The position numbers and the translations under genes were made by a program. Shown in pieces: positions 16,730 through 26,477 of a stretch of DNA of 64,000 nucleotides; within the stretch, counting starts at the first letter, position 1, and each line of letters begins with the position of its first letter. The notes beneath the pieces were generated by a model, which ran no database searches, had not been told where the DNA came from, and was given only the letters and a program-made list of their open reading frames with translations. The stretch is from NCBI GenBank assembly GCA_009774765.1, contig VSOK01000003.1, positions 1 to 64,000 of the forward strand. Reading direction: 5' to 3'. The stretch is from Bacteroidales bacterium. GTDB taxonomy: Bacteria > Bacteroidota > Bacteroidia > Bacteroidales > UBA932.

Positions 16730-16804
16730 TTTTTAATAGTCACGGATTCCCGAAAAACAAAAACCGGTCCATAAATCCACTGGTCCCTTAGCGGCATCAG
16801 AATG

Positions 16805-17623
16805 TCACTGTCTTTCCACGAATTCCTCCGCAGGTCCGAGAGCATCAAGTTTGCCGACATCAAGCAGCTCCAGACCATTCTGCAGCACTCCATATACAGG
16901 ATGCCGGGAGGCTACAGACAGATAAAAATCTGTAATAGGAAATCTTGCCCCATATTCCGACTGCTCTATCCCTTTCTCTCTGAGATACTCCTCCATTATT
17001 CCGAAAATCCTGTCCGAAAGGATATGTATTCCTGAAAACGCAAGCATCCGGCACTTCAACGGATCGGCACTTCCGTCCACCATACGATACTCACCGGCAG
17101 AAACATCGGTCCAGCCGGCCAGCCTCATTGAATCTGGTTCAAAAAGGAGATAACGTCTTGTCTTGCGTTCACTTACAAGCAACGTGGCGACAGCGTCATC
17201 ACGGACCTGTCCAGCAAACCATTCTATATCACAATTGGAAAGGATGTCCACATTGTGGACAAGAAAGCTTCCGCATCCTTCAAGATATTGCCTGGCGTGA
17301 AGAACTGCGCCTCCAGTCTCCAGAAGCATATTTCTTTCATCGCTGATACGGACTGACATCCTCCCGTCTCCATTGCTGTCCGCAGGATCCTGCAGCAGGC
17401 CTCCATCAACGGAAATCCACGGTCTGGCTTCAAGCCAGTCCTCTATCTTGTCCGCAAAATGGTGCACGTTCACCACAGCCCCTGAAATACCTGCATCCAT
17501 AATCTTCCTCAAGACATACTCTATCAAAGGTCTGCCGCATACCGGCACAAGAGCTTTGGGAAGAGTATCCGTCAAAGGTTTGAGCCTTGTACCCAGACCA
17601 GCTGCAAAAATCATCGATTTCAT
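16805..17623 (-). CDS. MurU-like nucleotidyltransferase
   Basis: 272 residues: MIFAAGLGTRLKPLTDTLPK (nucleotide-binding signature with GTRLxP...PK), VPVCGRPLIEYVL, VVNVHHFADKIEDWL and VHNVDILSNCDIE (metal-binding Asp). It overlaps the upstream kinase-RapZ gene by 4 bp. MurU transfers UMP to N-acetylmuramate 1-phosphate made by AmgK; the pairing with an AmgK-like kinase makes that role the best guess. A different sugar 1-phosphate remains possible. Confidence 0.78.
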   Translation of the reverse strand: MKSMIFAAGLGTRLKPLTDTLPKALVPVCGRPLIEYVLRKIMDAGISGAVVNVHHFADKIEDWLEARPWISVDGGLLQDPADSNGDGRMSVRISDERNMLLETGGAVLHARQYLEGCGSFLVHNVDILSNCDIEWFAGQVRDDAVATLLVSERKTRRYLLFEPDSMRLAGWTDVSAGEYRMVDGSADPLKCRMLAFSGIHILSDRIFGIMEEYLREKGIEQSEYGARFPITDFYLSVASRHPVYGVLQNGLELLDVGKLDALGPAEEFVERQ

Positions 17624-19179
17624 ACGATCTCCTCTTCTATGCCCTGCTCACGGTGGACAAGGCGGATTCTGATACGGCCTGTAGAGTCAGCCGGAGAGCC
17701 TGCGCCGGATGACCGGGCGCAAAAATATTTATCGCGTATATGTGCGGCAAGATGCTCGGCGCAATAGACCGACCTGTGCTGCCCTCCGGTACACCCGCAG
17801 CTTGCCATCAGATGTGTGAAGCCACGGGACAGGAACCTGTCTATATGCTGGTCAACGGTCCAATACATTTTCTCAAGATATTCCTCCATCTGCCTGTCAC
17901 CGGCAAAGAACCTTATGACATCCTCATCCCTTCCTGTCGACTTCCGGTACTGCTCATAACGTCCCGGATTGTTGAGCGAACGGCAGTCAAACACATAGCC
18001 ACCTCCATTGCCGCTGCTGTCTTCCGGAATTCCTTTCTTGAATGAGAAGCTGTATATCTCAACCTCAAGAACGGGATTGCCGTCTGACGCTACGCAAGAG
18101 CATCCGGCTGAAACCTTTTCGCACAATCTTCTCAGCAGTGAATCCAGATAAGGATAATCAGCAAAAGGCTCCTGAAGCATCTGCCTGAGATTTGCAATCG
18201 CATACGGCACGCTGTCCATAAAATATTTCTTCTTCTCTATATAGCCCCTGAAGCCGTAGGCTCCGAGGACCTGCAGTGTCCTGAACAGGGAAAACAGCCT
18301 GAGACCTCTATAAAAATCATCCCTGTCCACTTCCCTGTACTCTCTGAGGGCATCCATATATGCAGCCACCAGTTCTTCCTTCAGATCAGACGGATACCGC
18401 GCACTCGCCTGCCAGATGAACGATGCGAGGTCATAATATGCAGGACCTTTACGTCCACCCTGGAAATCAATGAAATATAATTCCCCGTCACGTACCATTA
18501 TATTGCGTGCCTGGAAATCCCTGTACATAAAAGTATCGTCCATACGACACAGAAGATCATCCCTGAAACGTTCAAAATCATCTTCCAGCATAGTCTCATT
18601 GAATTCCAGACCGCTCAATTTAAGAAAACAGTATTTGAAATAATTGAGGTCGAACATCACAGTCCTGCCGTTGAACTCAGGTTCCGGATAACAAATTCCG
18701 AAATCAAGACCCCGGGCACCCTCAAACTGTATTTTAGGAAGCATAGACACGGCACGGCAAAGAAGAGCACGTTCCTCAGCCCCATATCCTCCCTCAGCAG
18801 CTTCAGCGGACGGAACGTCGGATGTACGCCCGGCCCCAGGACATCCGGGAACAGACTTCCTGCCTGAAGCCACGGCATCATAAAGCGAGACATCACCGAG
18901 ATCTTCCTGCAGATAGGCCATTCCGTCCTCGCTCGCACAAAGGACTGCCGGCACAGGAATACCCTTGTCCCGAAAATGTCCGGCCAATGTGCAGAATGCC
19001 CTGTTTTCTTCTGCATCAGTCCCGATGACACCTATAAGAGACATATCGCCTCCCCTGAGCCTGTAATAACGTCTGTTGCTGCCTGCACCGGAAAGCGGGG
19101 AGACATCTTCCGGAGAAGCCCCGGTCACTTTTCTGAAAAGGTCGGCCAAACGCGTCCCGTCATTGTTCTTTAATGTCAT
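17620..19179 (-). CDS. AmgK-like sugar kinase fused to RapZ C-terminal domain
   Basis: 519 residues. Residues about 1-350 are an aminoglycoside-phosphotransferase-fold kinase: GAGSNRRYYRL near 31, LQEDLGDVSLYDAV near 89, catalytic RDFQARNIMVRD near 218 and IDFQGGRKGPAYYDLASF near 233, as in AmgK, which phosphorylates MurNAc or GlcNAc at the anomeric position. Residues about 365-519 match the C-terminal domain of RapZ (FDCRSLNNPGRY, then SCGCTGGQHRSVYCAEHLA), which in E. coli binds glucosamine-6-phosphate. The N-terminal P-loop domain of RapZ is absent. The neighbour is MurU-like. Together they suggest peptidoglycan sugar recycling with amino-sugar sensing (inference). Cytoplasmic. Confidence 0.82.
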   Translation of the reverse strand: MTLKNNDGTRLADLFRKVTGASPEDVSPLSGAGSNRRYYRLRGGDMSLIGVIGTDAEENRAFCTLAGHFRDKGIPVPAVLCASEDGMAYLQEDLGDVSLYDAVASGRKSVPGCPGAGRTSDVPSAEAAEGGYGAEERALLCRAVSMLPKIQFEGARGLDFGICYPEPEFNGRTVMFDLNYFKYCFLKLSGLEFNETMLEDDFERFRDDLLCRMDDTFMYRDFQARNIMVRDGELYFIDFQGGRKGPAYYDLASFIWQASARYPSDLKEELVAAYMDALREYREVDRDDFYRGLRLFSLFRTLQVLGAYGFRGYIEKKKYFMDSVPYAIANLRQMLQEPFADYPYLDSLLRRLCEKVSAGCSCVASDGNPVLEVEIYSFSFKKGIPEDSSGNGGGYVFDCRSLNNPGRYEQYRKSTGRDEDVIRFFAGDRQMEEYLEKMYWTVDQHIDRFLSRGFTHLMASCGCTGGQHRSVYCAEHLAAHIRDKYFCARSSGAGSPADSTGRIRIRLVHREQGIEEEIV

Positions 19180-19212
19180 AAGCCGTATTGCAAGATTATT
19201 GTTTACAAAAAC

Positions 19213-19253
19213 GCAAATTTAGGCATTTGTTCCATTAAAAAATGTAAATTTGC
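19213..19253. promoter_or_regulatory. Divergent promoters of kinase-RapZ gene and pncB
   Basis: GCAAATTTA (19213-19221) and TAAATTTGC (19245-19253) form an inverted pair. Each reads as a TAAATTTG -7 box for the gene on its own side. TTG/TTTG elements upstream are only partly well spaced, so the assignment rests on the paired boxes. Confidence 0.5.
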
Positions 19254-19303
19254 ATTGTTTTGGCAAAGTGGAAACGTTATTTTCACTGAAAAGATTACTA
19301 AAT

Positions 19304-20794
19304 ATGCTCAATATCGCTTATTGTTCGGACAAGTACCAGTACACAATGGGAAAGTCCTTTTATGACTGCGGAAAGAAAGACGAAGTCGCTATATTCAATA
19401 TGTTTTACCGCAAGGCTCCCGAAAATAACAACTGGGCTGTAGTGAGCGGTACTGATGAAGTAATCGAGATGATCGAAAATCTCGGGAATATGGATTCTTC
19501 ATTCTTCGAAAAATTCCTCCCGGGAGAAGAATATGCCGAGTTCAGAGGATATCTCTCTGCTATGAAATTCACAGGAAACGTCTATGCTATGCGTGAAGGC
19601 GAAATAGCATTCCCGTCAGAGCCGATAATCATAGTCGAGGCACCTCTTATAGAGGCGCAGGTGCTTGAAACCCCGATGCTCTGCATTATGAACCATCAGA
19701 TGGCCGTCGCCACAAAGGCATCAAGAGTATGCCGCGCGACCGACAGGCCCGTAAGCGAATTCGGCTCCAGAAGGGCACACGGTCCGTGGGCTGCCACATA
19801 CGGAGCCAAGGCGGCCATAATAGCAGGATGCAGCAACACATCCAACATCCTCACAGGAGTGATGTTCGACTACGGCTCCACAGGCACTATGGCACACAGC
19901 TATGTGACATCATTCGGATGCTCGGTAAACGGAGAATTCGAAGCATTCGACACATATATAAAAACGCATAAGGGTGAACCTCTGATACTGCTTATAGACA
20001 CATACGACACCCTGAAATGCGGTATACTCAACGCAATGAGGGCATATCGTGAAAACGGGATAGACGACTCATACAGCAATGTCTACGGAATACGCCTGGA
20101 CAGCGGAGACCTTGCCTATCTTTCCGCAGAGTGCAGAAAGACACTTGACGAAAACGGATTCACGGACTGCAAAATATTCGCGACCAACTCACTGGACGAA
20201 TATCTGATTACAGACCTTGAAAGACAGGGGGCAAAAATAGACTCATACGGAGTCGGCGACGCGATCGCGACAAGCAAGGCCAATCCTTGCTTCGGCAACG
20301 TCTACAAGCTCGTACAGATAGGAGGCGAAGCCGTTCTGAAACGTTCCGAGGACAAAGTGAAGCTGATCAATCCAGGATTCCAGATAACATACAGGATTAC
20401 AAAGAACTACCCTGACAAAGGCGATGTATTCAAAGCTGACGTCACCTGCCTGAGGGGAGACGGATTATCAGTAAAGATAGAAAACGGCGACACATTCACG
20501 ATCTGCGACGAATATGACAGATACAAATACAAGACATTTGAAGCAGGCTCATATTCCGTACACCAGCTCCAGCACCAGGTGATGAAAGACGGTGTCAGGT
20601 GTGTGCCGCAGCACAGCCTGAGCGAAAAAAAGGCTTACTATGACGATACGCTCAAGCATTTCAGCCCGAGCGAAAGACGTCTTATCAATCCTCATTATTA
20701 CAAAGTGGACATCTCGGACGACCTCTACAATATGAAAATGTCCATAATCAACAGGCTTGTCTCCGACATCAACAATTTCAGTAAAGAAAAATAA
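19304..20794 (+). CDS. pncB: Nicotinate phosphoribosyltransferase
   Basis: Converts nicotinate and PRPP to nicotinate mononucleotide. The 496-residue protein shows YTMGKSFYDCG near the start, SEFGSRRAHGPWAA near 145, a long loop with SNTSNILTGVMFDYGSTGTM, LIDTYDT near 226 and GIRLDSGDLAYLS near 263. ATG 19304 (MLNIAYCSDKYQ) is chosen; the longer frame to 19250 runs into the promoter. It is followed one base later by pncA, which supplies nicotinate. Confidence 0.92.
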   Translation: MLNIAYCSDKYQYTMGKSFYDCGKKDEVAIFNMFYRKAPENNNWAVVSGTDEVIEMIENLGNMDSSFFEKFLPGEEYAEFRGYLSAMKFTGNVYAMREGEIAFPSEPIIIVEAPLIEAQVLETPMLCIMNHQMAVATKASRVCRATDRPVSEFGSRRAHGPWAATYGAKAAIIAGCSNTSNILTGVMFDYGSTGTMAHSYVTSFGCSVNGEFEAFDTYIKTHKGEPLILLIDTYDTLKCGILNAMRAYRENGIDDSYSNVYGIRLDSGDLAYLSAECRKTLDENGFTDCKIFATNSLDEYLITDLERQGAKIDSYGVGDAIATSKANPCFGNVYKLVQIGGEAVLKRSEDKVKLINPGFQITYRITKNYPDKGDVFKADVTCLRGDGLSVKIENGDTFTICDEYDRYKYKTFEAGSYSVHQLQHQVMKDGVRCVPQHSLSEKKAYYDDTLKHFSPSERRLINPHYYKVDISDDLYNMKMSIINRLVSDINNFSKEK

Positions 20795-20795
20795 C

Positions 20796-21383
20796 ATGAA
20801 CGACACCGCTCTTGTAGTCGTGGATATGCTCTACGATTTTATAGATGGCAACCTCGCCTGTCAGAATGCAGATGAGGCAGTCAGGGAAACACTGGGATTC
20901 ATCGACAAAATGACCAGAGACCAGGGAACTGACGACTCTGAGATTTTGGGGACATATCCTATACTGTTCATCTGCGACCACCACCCTGACGACCACTCTT
21001 CATTCAAGGAATTCGGAGGTATCTGGCCTGCCCATTGTGTACAGGGGACACGCGGAGGTTCAATACACAAGGAGCTGGCTCCATACGCCAACGAGGAACT
21101 GACATTCTACAAAGGTACGGAAGCCGGCAAGGAACAGTATTCTGGATTCGAGGGAATCAACAGTGCAGGCCAGTCGCTTGCTGAGATTCTTGAACTGCTT
21201 GACATAAAAGATGTATACGTATGCGGCATCGCTACGGAATATTGTGTCAGGAACACCTGCGAAGATCTTCTGAAAGCCGGATTCAAAGTGAATCTGCTAA
21301 AGGACGCGATCGCATACGTAGACAGGGCCGGACACGAAAAAGCATTGGATGAAATGCAGAAAGAAGGCATATCTCTCGTATAG
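20796..21383 (+). CDS. pncA: Nicotinamidase
   Basis: Isochorismatase-fold hydrolase turning nicotinamide into nicotinate, the substrate of the adjacent PncB. In 195 residues: catalytic Asp in VVVDMLYDF near residue 10, metal ligands in DHHPDDHSSF near 61, Lys in FYKGTEAGKEQYSGF near 109 and nucleophile Cys in GIATEYCVRNT near 150. ATG 20796 follows the pncB stop by one base. The stretch after it holds the Sus operon promoter, with no terminator. Confidence 0.92.
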   Translation: MNDTALVVVDMLYDFIDGNLACQNADEAVRETLGFIDKMTRDQGTDDSEILGTYPILFICDHHPDDHSSFKEFGGIWPAHCVQGTRGGSIHKELAPYANEELTFYKGTEAGKEQYSGFEGINSAGQSLAEILELLDIKDVYVCGIATEYCVRNTCEDLLKAGFKVNLLKDAIAYVDRAGHEKALDEMQKEGISLV

Positions 21384-21401
21384 TTTCTTTTTGTAATATT
21401 G

Positions 21402-21429
21402 TTGATTTCACGGGAAATCATTAATTTAG
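21402..21429 (+). promoter_or_regulatory. susC promoter with internal inverted repeat
   Basis: TTG (21402-21404) and TAATTTAG (21422-21429) make a plausible promoter with 17-bp spacing. Between them lies GATTTC-ACGG-GAAATC (21404-21419), a 6-bp inverted repeat placed like an operator. The leader to the ATG is about 60 nt. Confidence 0.4.
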
Positions 21430-21497
21430 CAGGCTGTATTATATCCACGGCAGGTTTTTCCGAAAGGAGACCGCTTACAGATTATAAACATTCTGCT

Positions 21498-24400
21498 ATG
21501 AAAAGTTGCAATTTATCAATATTATCTGTAATAGCATTTCTGATTTTCCCCGTATTCGGACTTTATGCCCAGACACGTGACATCACAGGTACTGTGGTCG
21601 ACCCGGACGGAATGCCGGTAATAGGTGCGGGTGTATTCTGCAAAGGAAAGGAAAACATAGGGACCACAACGGATGAAGAAGGAAAATTTCTGATTGCAGT
21701 GCCCGACGGAGTCACCGCATTGAAGTTTTCTTCCCTCGGAATGGCAGGGACAGAATATATGATCCCGTCAAAACTTCCTCCGGGGGGGGCAACCATCCAG
21801 ATGAAATACGAGGACAACATCCTTGAACAGGTTGTAGTCACCGGTTATTCACAGACAACAGTCAAAAGAATAACCGGTTCCGTGGGAATAATATCTTCCG
21901 ACAAATTCGAGTCCAAGCCTCTGTCTTCCGTCAGCGCGCTTATGCAGGGAGAAGTGGCTGGAGTGCAGGTGAGCGCAATTTCAGGACAGCCGGGCACGCA
22001 ATCAAAAATAAAGATCAGGGGAACCAACAACCTTTCAGGCAGCAGCGACCCTCTCTGGGTTATAGATGGCGTACCTCTACAGAACGACACCCCTTCCCTG
22101 TCATCCGAAGAACTGGCGACAGGAGGATTCGACAACATCTTCGTGACCGGAATAGGAAACATAAACCCAAACGACATTGAAAGCATAACCATCCTCAAAG
22201 ACGCTGCAGCGGCTGCGATCTACGGTTCAAGGGCGGCCAACGGAGTGATTGTAGTGACAACCAAAAGAGGACAGGCCGGAAGGATGCGGATCAACTATTC
22301 CAACAATTTCACCTGGTCATTCAAGCCGCAGAAAAGCCTTGACCTGATGAACTCTGAAGAAAAGCTCGCGTGGGAGCAGGAGCTGTGGGATGAATTCTCT
22401 GCCGCAAAATACGAAAGGTCAAAGACTGACGGCACGGTCATATTCCCTGTTGTCGGAATTGTAGGGCAGATACGTGCAGGTGTCGGTGACTTCGAATCAA
22501 TGAGAGGAGATACCGCCGCACAGGACGCCTATATAGAAAGTCTGAAAGACATCAATACAGACTGGTACGGACTGCTTTTCCGGAACGCATTCTCGCACAA
22601 CCACCATCTCAGCCTGAGCGGAGGCTCCAACAAATACACATACTATGTGTCACTGGGATTCAACGATGACAACGGTATGCTCATAAACAACCGCTACCGG
22701 AGATACAACCTCAACGCAAATGTCACGATGACTCCGGTCGAAAGGGTAAAGATCGATATAGGAGTGGACGCAGCCCGACAGAGTTCACTTTATCCGGACA
22801 GCAGCGTCAATCCGTTCACTTACGCCTATTTCGCGAACCCTTATGAATCCGCATACGGAAGCAGCGGAGACTACGCAGCCGACAGGACATACTTTTCCCT
22901 CGGATATTACAACGGACGCGGCATAGAGCAGGTAATGCCTCTCAACGGATTCAGCATCATGAGAGAGCTGGACAGCAACAGCACGGAAACCGTAAACTGG
23001 ACAAATACAGTACGGGGTACAATCGATGTCAAGATACTCAATCCGCTAAAATTCGTAGGACTCGCATCATATACTTTTTCCAACAACGCGACAGACAAGA
23101 TAGTCGACAAGAACACCTACACCGCATTCAGGGACAGGCTCGGAAGCGACGACCGCTCGCAGACCAACCTCTACGGTTCAATATCGCAGAACCGTACCAA
23201 CAGGGACAGCTATGTGATAAGGGGGCATTTCGCATACAACGATACCTTCAATGGCAAGCACACCCTTTCAGTCCTTGCCGGAGCCGAAATCAGAGGTGCA
23301 GACTCAAATACGATCTTCACCAAAAGATACAATTACGACCCTGTCACAGGAACGACCTCGCTCCCGGAGATAAGCGGTCCTGCGGATGAATGGACAAGGC
23401 AGGTGGAAAGGCTCAACGGAGAATATTTCACAAAGACACGCTATGCGTCATTCTATGCCTCGGCCGACTATTATCTCGGCAAGACAATAGTGCTCAACGC
23501 ATCATTCCGCACAGACGGAAGTTCAAATTTCGGAAGCAACAGGCAGTTCAACCCGACCTGGAGCGCGGGCGCGGCCTGGCATATAGCTGAGGAAAATTGG
23601 ATGAAAAGGCAGGATACCGTCTCCCATATGACACTCAGATTTGCATACGGATATACAGGAGACGTCAACACAAGTACCACACACCAGCTCGTAATGCAGT
23701 ATGTCCAGCAGTCATACAGATATTTCAATGAAGTATCATATCCTCTCGGCACAATACCGTCCGCACCGAATCCGAATCTCGGATGGGAAAAAACTCAGGA
23801 CATGAAAGCCGGATTCGATTTCGGCCTCTTCAAAGACAGGCTTACAGTCAACACCGAAGCATATTACAGGCTCAGTACGGACGTGGTCACATCATCCCAG
23901 GTCATGAGCACCACCGGATTCAGGACGGTCAATTTCAACTCCGCGGACATAATGAACAGCGGTATAGAAACGACAATAGGAGGAACGATGGTCAGCACCA
24001 GGGATTTCAGACTGAGCGCATCAGTCAATTTCGCTTACAACTACAACAAAGTCCTGAAATACAAGCCGGCTACATATCTCGGGATAACCGCAAAAGACAG
24101 ATATGTGGAAGGATATCCTGTCGGAGCAATACTTTCCGGAAAATATGAAGGCATCAACAGGGAGTCCGGGCTATACAGCTTCAAGCTCAGGCCTGATGCC
24201 GACATACGCACGGCTACCGACCTGAACAAGGCGGACAATTACCGCTACTATCTCGGAACAACAATTGCTCCGTACAGCGGAGGATTCAATATCACCGCAT
24301 CATATAAAATACTCAAGCTCAGCATCAGCGGAGTCTATTCCTTCGGAGCGAAGGCATACGACACTATCGAGTCACCGGCGTCATACGCCAACGGAAAGCA

Positions 24401-24824
24401 CGAGGGGATATCCACGGAGACTGTACAGTCCCAATACAGCGACCTCTACTCCAACCATCTGAACGTCAACAAAGACAGGACCGACAGGTGGACAGAAAAC
24501 AGGACCTCAGGAACAAAATACCCGAGGATATACGACTATTTCGGTACACGCTACAACTTCGACAGCTACAATCCTATGGACTGGAGCATCGTCAACTCGA
24601 TATATCTCAAAGACATATCATACCTGAGAATAAAATCGATAATACTCACCTGCAGCCTTCCTGAAAAATGGACGGCAAAGGCCAGGCTGTCAAACGTAAG
24701 CTTCAATATGTCGCTCAACAACTTCATCACCATAACAGGGTATGACGGAATGGACCCTGAGGTACCTGGAGCTACATATCCGACAACACGTTCCGTATCC
24801 TTCGGCATGAACATAGGCTTCTGA
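21498..24824 (+). CDS. SusC/RagA-type TonB-dependent outer-membrane transporter
   Basis: 1108 residues. Signal peptide MKSCNLSILSVIAFLIF...GLYAQ, then a carboxypeptidase-D-like regulatory domain (DITGTVVDPDGMPVIGAGV...), the plug with LEQVVVTGYSQTTVKRITGS and SKIKIRGTNNLSGSSDPLWV, IESITILKDAAAAAIYGSRA, and a large beta-barrel ending in aromatic SFGMNIGF. The start at 21498 gives the signal peptide; the longer frame to 21399 runs through the promoter. It works with the SusD lipoprotein downstream to import a ligand across the outer membrane, powered by TonB/ExbBD. A run of eight G (21782-21789) lies in the regulatory-domain codons PGG near residue 96. Confidence 0.92.
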   Translation: MKSCNLSILSVIAFLIFPVFGLYAQTRDITGTVVDPDGMPVIGAGVFCKGKENIGTTTDEEGKFLIAVPDGVTALKFSSLGMAGTEYMIPSKLPPGGATIQMKYEDNILEQVVVTGYSQTTVKRITGSVGIISSDKFESKPLSSVSALMQGEVAGVQVSAISGQPGTQSKIKIRGTNNLSGSSDPLWVIDGVPLQNDTPSLSSEELATGGFDNIFVTGIGNINPNDIESITILKDAAAAAIYGSRAANGVIVVTTKRGQAGRMRINYSNNFTWSFKPQKSLDLMNSEEKLAWEQELWDEFSAAKYERSKTDGTVIFPVVGIVGQIRAGVGDFESMRGDTAAQDAYIESLKDINTDWYGLLFRNAFSHNHHLSLSGGSNKYTYYVSLGFNDDNGMLINNRYRRYNLNANVTMTPVERVKIDIGVDAARQSSLYPDSSVNPFTYAYFANPYESAYGSSGDYAADRTYFSLGYYNGRGIEQVMPLNGFSIMRELDSNSTETVNWTNTVRGTIDVKILNPLKFVGLASYTFSNNATDKIVDKNTYTAFRDRLGSDDRSQTNLYGSISQNRTNRDSYVIRGHFAYNDTFNGKHTLSVLAGAEIRGADSNTIFTKRYNYDPVTGTTSLPEISGPADEWTRQVERLNGEYFTKTRYASFYASADYYLGKTIVLNASFRTDGSSNFGSNRQFNPTWSAGAAWHIAEENWMKRQDTVSHMTLRFAYGYTGDVNTSTTHQLVMQYVQQSYRYFNEVSYPLGTIPSAPNPNLGWEKTQDMKAGFDFGLFKDRLTVNTEAYYRLSTDVVTSSQVMSTTGFRTVNFNSADIMNSGIETTIGGTMVSTRDFRLSASVNFAYNYNKVLKYKPATYLGITAKDRYVEGYPVGAILSGKYEGINRESGLYSFKLRPDADIRTATDLNKADNYRYYLGTTIAPYSGGFNITASYKILKLSISGVYSFGAKAYDTIESPASYANGKHEGISTETVQSQYSDLYSNHLNVNKDRTDRWTENRTSGTKYPRIYDYFGTRYNFDSYNPMDWSIVNSIYLKDISYLRIKSIILTCSLPEKWTAKARLSNVSFNMSLNNFITITGYDGMDPEVPGATYPTTRSVSFGMNIGF

Positions 24825-24833
24825 CAAAAACAA

Positions 24834-26222
24834 ATGGAAATGAAATATCACAAATACATATTGATATCGGCCGCCGTTCTTGCATTGGCGTCATGCAGGA
24901 ACTATCTCAACGTGCAGCCGCAGGGAAAGGTAATCCCGACGACAGACGAAGAATTTGCAGCCATAATCGACAACCACATCAATGAGATTGAAGGCGGAGG
25001 GGACGAATACGTGATAGGCAATATGGAAGCCATAGCAAAATTCGAAGGCTTTGCCGACAACCTCGACGCGAATATAATCGTAGGCAACCTTGCCGCATAC
25101 AGCGGAGACTATATCAACAGGAGACAGAGCGACTGGAGATCCACTTTCACAATAGTCCGTGACTGCAACATAGTAATAGAGAACCTTGAAGACAGGACGA
25201 CACCTACGGCAAAAGGTACTCTCGCCGCCGCATACGCGATAAAGGGTATATGCTATTACAATCTGCTCAGAAACTGGTGCGAGCCCTGGGACGCAGGCAA
25301 TGAGAAAGAGCAGCTCGGACTGCCTGTAATAGAGCGTTTCGACATAGAAGAGATGCCTGTCCGTGAATCCCTGCACAGGTCGGCGGAGTACACGGAAGAA
25401 CTTCTGCAGAAGGCACTTGACTGCAAGAACACCGATGAAAGATATTTCTTCACAGAATACATCATCAAGGCATATATGGCGAAGCTGTATTTCTGGTGCG
25501 AAGACTGGGACAGGACTATTGAATTATGCAATGACATCATATCGCACAGCGGGATCAGTCTGACTCCGATTGCAGAATATGAAGATATGATCCAGGCACC
25601 CACCGCGAAAAAGGGAGAAGTCATCGTCAGGTCACATATCAACAACGCAAGCGAACTGGACTGGTATTTTTCGTATGTAAAGACATACATCGCAAGCCGT
25701 CCTGCATCAGCATCGCTGATAAGGCTTTTCGGTGACCAGCCTCAGAAGGACGTCCGGTACAGGATATCATTCGACAGCAAAAGGTTCAACACCAAAGTAC
25801 CTGAATGCCGTGTAAGGATGTCGGAAATAGTCCTTATGCTTGCCGAGGCATATTGCCACAATTCCGATATGGCCAGCTCACTGTACTGGCTGAACGAATT
25901 GAGGCGCAACAGGATAGAAGACGCAAAGGACTATACGGCAGAAAATCTTCCGCAGGTGAGGACAGACAGCAGGATAACAGAGGACGCACTCGGACAGCCG
26001 CTGACTCCGCTTCTCCAGGCAATACTTGACGAAAGGCAGAAAGAGCTTTATATGGAAGGAGACAGGTGGTTCGAATTGAAGAGAAACGGAAGACCGGAAT
26101 GGTGGATCATCAACAACGGCCTGAAATATACCACACGAAAATATATGTACACCGCACCGGCGTATAAAGGGGATGTAGACCTCAATCCTGATTTCAGGCA
26201 GAATCCAGGATATGAATATTGA
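24834..26222 (+). CDS. SusD/RagB-type surface lipoprotein
   Basis: About 462 residues with a lipoprotein signal (MKYHKYILISAAVLALASC) and the SusD opening RNYLNVQPQGKVIPTTDEEF, TPR-like helices in the middle (GTLAAAYAIKGICYYNLLRN) and the C-terminal signature LPQ...ILDERQKELYMEGDRWFELK. It lies 9 bp after susC. A second ATG at 24840 is an equal start candidate. SusD caps the SusC barrel and binds the ligand, often a glycan or peptide; the ligand here is unknown. Confidence 0.92.
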   Translation: MEMKYHKYILISAAVLALASCRNYLNVQPQGKVIPTTDEEFAAIIDNHINEIEGGGDEYVIGNMEAIAKFEGFADNLDANIIVGNLAAYSGDYINRRQSDWRSTFTIVRDCNIVIENLEDRTTPTAKGTLAAAYAIKGICYYNLLRNWCEPWDAGNEKEQLGLPVIERFDIEEMPVRESLHRSAEYTEELLQKALDCKNTDERYFFTEYIIKAYMAKLYFWCEDWDRTIELCNDIISHSGISLTPIAEYEDMIQAPTAKKGEVIVRSHINNASELDWYFSYVKTYIASRPASASLIRLFGDQPQKDVRYRISFDSKRFNTKVPECRVRMSEIVLMLAEAYCHNSDMASSLYWLNELRRNRIEDAKDYTAENLPQVRTDSRITEDALGQPLTPLLQAILDERQKELYMEGDRWFELKRNGRPEWWIINNGLKYTTRKYMYTAPAYKGDVDLNPDFRQNPGYEY

Positions 26223-26250
26223 ATCCCTCCGAACGCTAAAAACGAATGAT

Positions 26251-26451
26251 ATGAAAAAGACGATCATACTATTGCTTGCCGCCGCATCCTTCGCTTCCGG
26301 ATGCTCATACGATGAACTTCCTCCAAAGACAGACGACGCAACCACGGACTATATTCTCCCGCGTGGAGTACAGCCTACACAGGAAGAGACAGATTCCGTC
26401 AAAGCGGCAAGAGCAGAATATCAGGAAGCGATAAAACAGCCTGGACTTTGA
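26251..26451 (+). CDS. Small lipoprotein of the Sus operon
   Basis: 66 residues from ATG 26251: signal peptide MKKTIILLLAAASFASGC with lipobox, then an acidic, apparently unstructured tail (SYDELPPKTDDATTDY...). The longer frame to 26212 starts inside susD. Function unknown; the position between susD and another lipoprotein suggests a surface role with them. Confidence 0.65.
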   Translation: MKKTIILLLAAASFASGCSYDELPPKTDDATTDYILPRGVQPTQEETDSVKAARAEYQEAIKQPGL

Positions 26452-26477
26452 AGCACAATTTTTTAACAATACGTATT

